DNA of 7,182 nucleotides, from assembly GCA_945870175.1 (NCBI GenBank), contig CAMBRJ010000150.1, forward strand, positions 1-7,182, in the 5' to 3' direction. The stretch comes from Gemmatimonas phototrophica. GTDB lineage: Bacteria > Gemmatimonadota > Gemmatimonadetes > Gemmatimonadales > Gemmatimonadaceae. Under the pieces are notes generated by a model. It was not told the origin of the DNA and did no database searches. It saw only the letters and a list, made by a program, of their open reading frames with translations. This document shows positions 6,479-7,182 of this stretch, one piece after another (within the stretch, counting starts at the first letter, position 1; each line of letters begins with the position of its first letter). The translations under genes and the position numbers were made by a program.

Positions 6479-7072
6479 TTACGGACTGACGAGCGCGAGC
6501 AGCTGCCGCACGATGCGTTCGGTAAGTCCCCAGACGATATGCTGCTCCACGCGAAAAGCCGGAAACGTGGCGCGGTGGCCATTGATCTCCACCACATACT
6601 CGGCCTGCGAGCTCTCCTGCTGCAAGTGCGCGAGCGGCACCCAGAACGTGGCCGCCACTTCTTCGCTGGGCGTGAGCGTCACGTCGGGTTCGACGATCGC
6701 CACGAACGGCCGGATGATGATCGGCGGCAGCGAGCGATTGCGCGGCGCGAGATCATCGAGGCGGCCAAGCATTCGCCCCTGCGTGAGATCGAGCGCGAGC
6801 TCTTCCTGCGTTTCCCGAACGGCGGTGACTTCGAGCGACGCATCACCGGGTTCGAGGCGGCCACCGGGGAATGCCATGTGGCCGCTCCACGGATCACGCG
6901 CCAATTCGGCGCGCTTGATAAACAACAATTCGGGCGCACCGTCGACCACACGCAACACCGCAGACACCGCCGCCAGCCGCGACTCGGCCAGCGGTGACGC
7001 ATCGACGGACACACGGCTCGCCAAACGTCTGGCAAGTCGCGACACATCCGCGTGCTGGAGCGCCTGCTGCAC
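6479..7072 (-). CDS. NUDIX hydrolase, CoA pyrophosphatase (NudL)-like
   Basis: This 197-residue protein should hydrolyse a nucleoside diphosphate linked to another moiety in the cytoplasm; CoA or acyl-CoA is the likely substrate by family. The NUDIX region is clear: FPGG at residues 68-71, then TAVRETQEEL at 83-92, with R86, E87, E90 and E91 as the metal-binding core. The NudL-type (UPF0035) signature is recognisable before it: R54-A55, R59, G64 and FPGG. The spacing between FPGG and the REXXEE core matches E. coli NudL as I remember it, including Ala instead of Gly after the EE. One extra residue sits between R59 and G64. The start chosen is GTG, 23 bases after the rhodanese stop, but no convincing Shine-Dalgarno precedes it. 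A CTG overlapping the upstream stop (CTGA) would add nine residues. CoA specificity is inferred; the NUDIX fold is secure. Confidence 0.9.
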   Translation of the reverse strand: MQQALQHADVSRLARRLASRVSVDASPLAESRLAAVSAVLRVVDGAPELLFIKRAELARDPWSGHMAFPGGRLEPGDASLEVTAVRETQEELALDLTQGRMLGRLDDLAPRNRSLPPIIIRPFVAIVEPDVTLTPSEEVAATFWVPLAHLQQESSQAEYVVEINGHRATFPAFRVEQHIVWGLTERIVRQLLALVSP

Positions 7073-7095
7073 GCGTTGGTCGCGCGCGGAATCGC

Positions 7096-7182
7096 TCAGT
7101 CAGCCACCGCGCCGCCGGAGGCGACCCAATCGCGGAACCCCCCGGCCAGCGAGGCAACGTTCGTGTAGCCCATGTCGATCAG
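7096..7182 (-). CDS. Rhodanese-like domain protein, C-terminal fragment
   Basis: Only the last 28 codons are inside the window, ending in TGA. The visible peptide includes GYTNVASLAGGFRDW, followed by a short SGGAVAD tail. The pattern of a GY.NV strand, an L.GG.. turn and a conserved Trp a few residues before the end is typical of the C-terminus of single-domain rhodanese (sulfurtransferase) proteins. The catalytic Cys loop would lie upstream, outside the window, so activity cannot be judged. The NUDIX gene begins just downstream on the same strand, so the two are probably co-transcribed. The family assignment rests on a short tail and is good but not certain. Confidence 0.7.
   Translation of the reverse strand: MIDMGYTNVASLAGGFRDWVASGGAVAD

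Noticed and set aside
5392..6489. Plus-strand open frame (365 codons) antisense to the transpeptidase gene
   Set aside because: Arg/His-rich low-complexity translation with no motif and no supporting start context; shadow of the minus-strand gene.
7073..7099. CTG start for the NUDIX gene overlapping the rhodanese stop (CTGA)
   Set aside because: Overlap geometry is attractive, but CTG starts are rare and no strong Shine-Dalgarno supports it. Kept as an alternative only.

Overview
The window is GC-rich (about two thirds G+C by eye) and every supported gene lies on the minus strand, so it is read here from high to low coordinates. GTG and TTG starts occur, genes are packed to within a few bases, and one N-terminus ends in a hydrophobic run followed by PLAAQ. 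That signal-peptide style is common in Gemmatimonadota, which I suggest as the source phylum with moderate confidence. No rRNA, tRNA, CRISPR array, insertion sequence, integrase or phage gene is visible, and no stretch over 300 bases lacks a gene.

Right part (7182 to 4657): the C-terminal end of a rhodanese-like protein, then a NUDIX hydrolase of the CoA-pyrophosphatase (NudL) type, then an exported gamma-glutamyltranspeptidase-family enzyme. The enzyme's natural start is a TTG with a good Shine-Dalgarno sequence. It keeps the autoprocessing/catalytic Thr but appears to lack several residues that hold the glutamyl group in classical enzymes.

Centre (4656 to 1942): a 61-base gap carries a sigma70-like promoter with a DtxR/IdeR-type inverted repeat between and across its elements. 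The predicted transcription start falls on the ATG of mntH, implying a leaderless message. The promoter drives mntH (NRAMP Mn2+ importer), a universal stress protein gene overlapping the mntH stop (TGATG), and a DtxR/MntR-family repressor. This forms a self-contained manganese homeostasis cassette: importer, small stress protein, and the metal sensor that most likely binds the operator and represses the operon when metal is plentiful.

Left part (1931 to 1): two MacB/FtsX-type ABC permease genes follow the repressor with gaps of 10 and 3 bases, so they are probably on the same transcript. The first is unusually short. The second is complete at its start but runs off the window. No ATPase gene is visible; if there is one it should lie beyond position 1.

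Most of this is recognisable biology. The points most worth a second look are the leaderless, operator-embedded promoter, the coupling of a manganese operon to an FtsX-type exporter, the divergent transpeptidase active site and the shortened permease.
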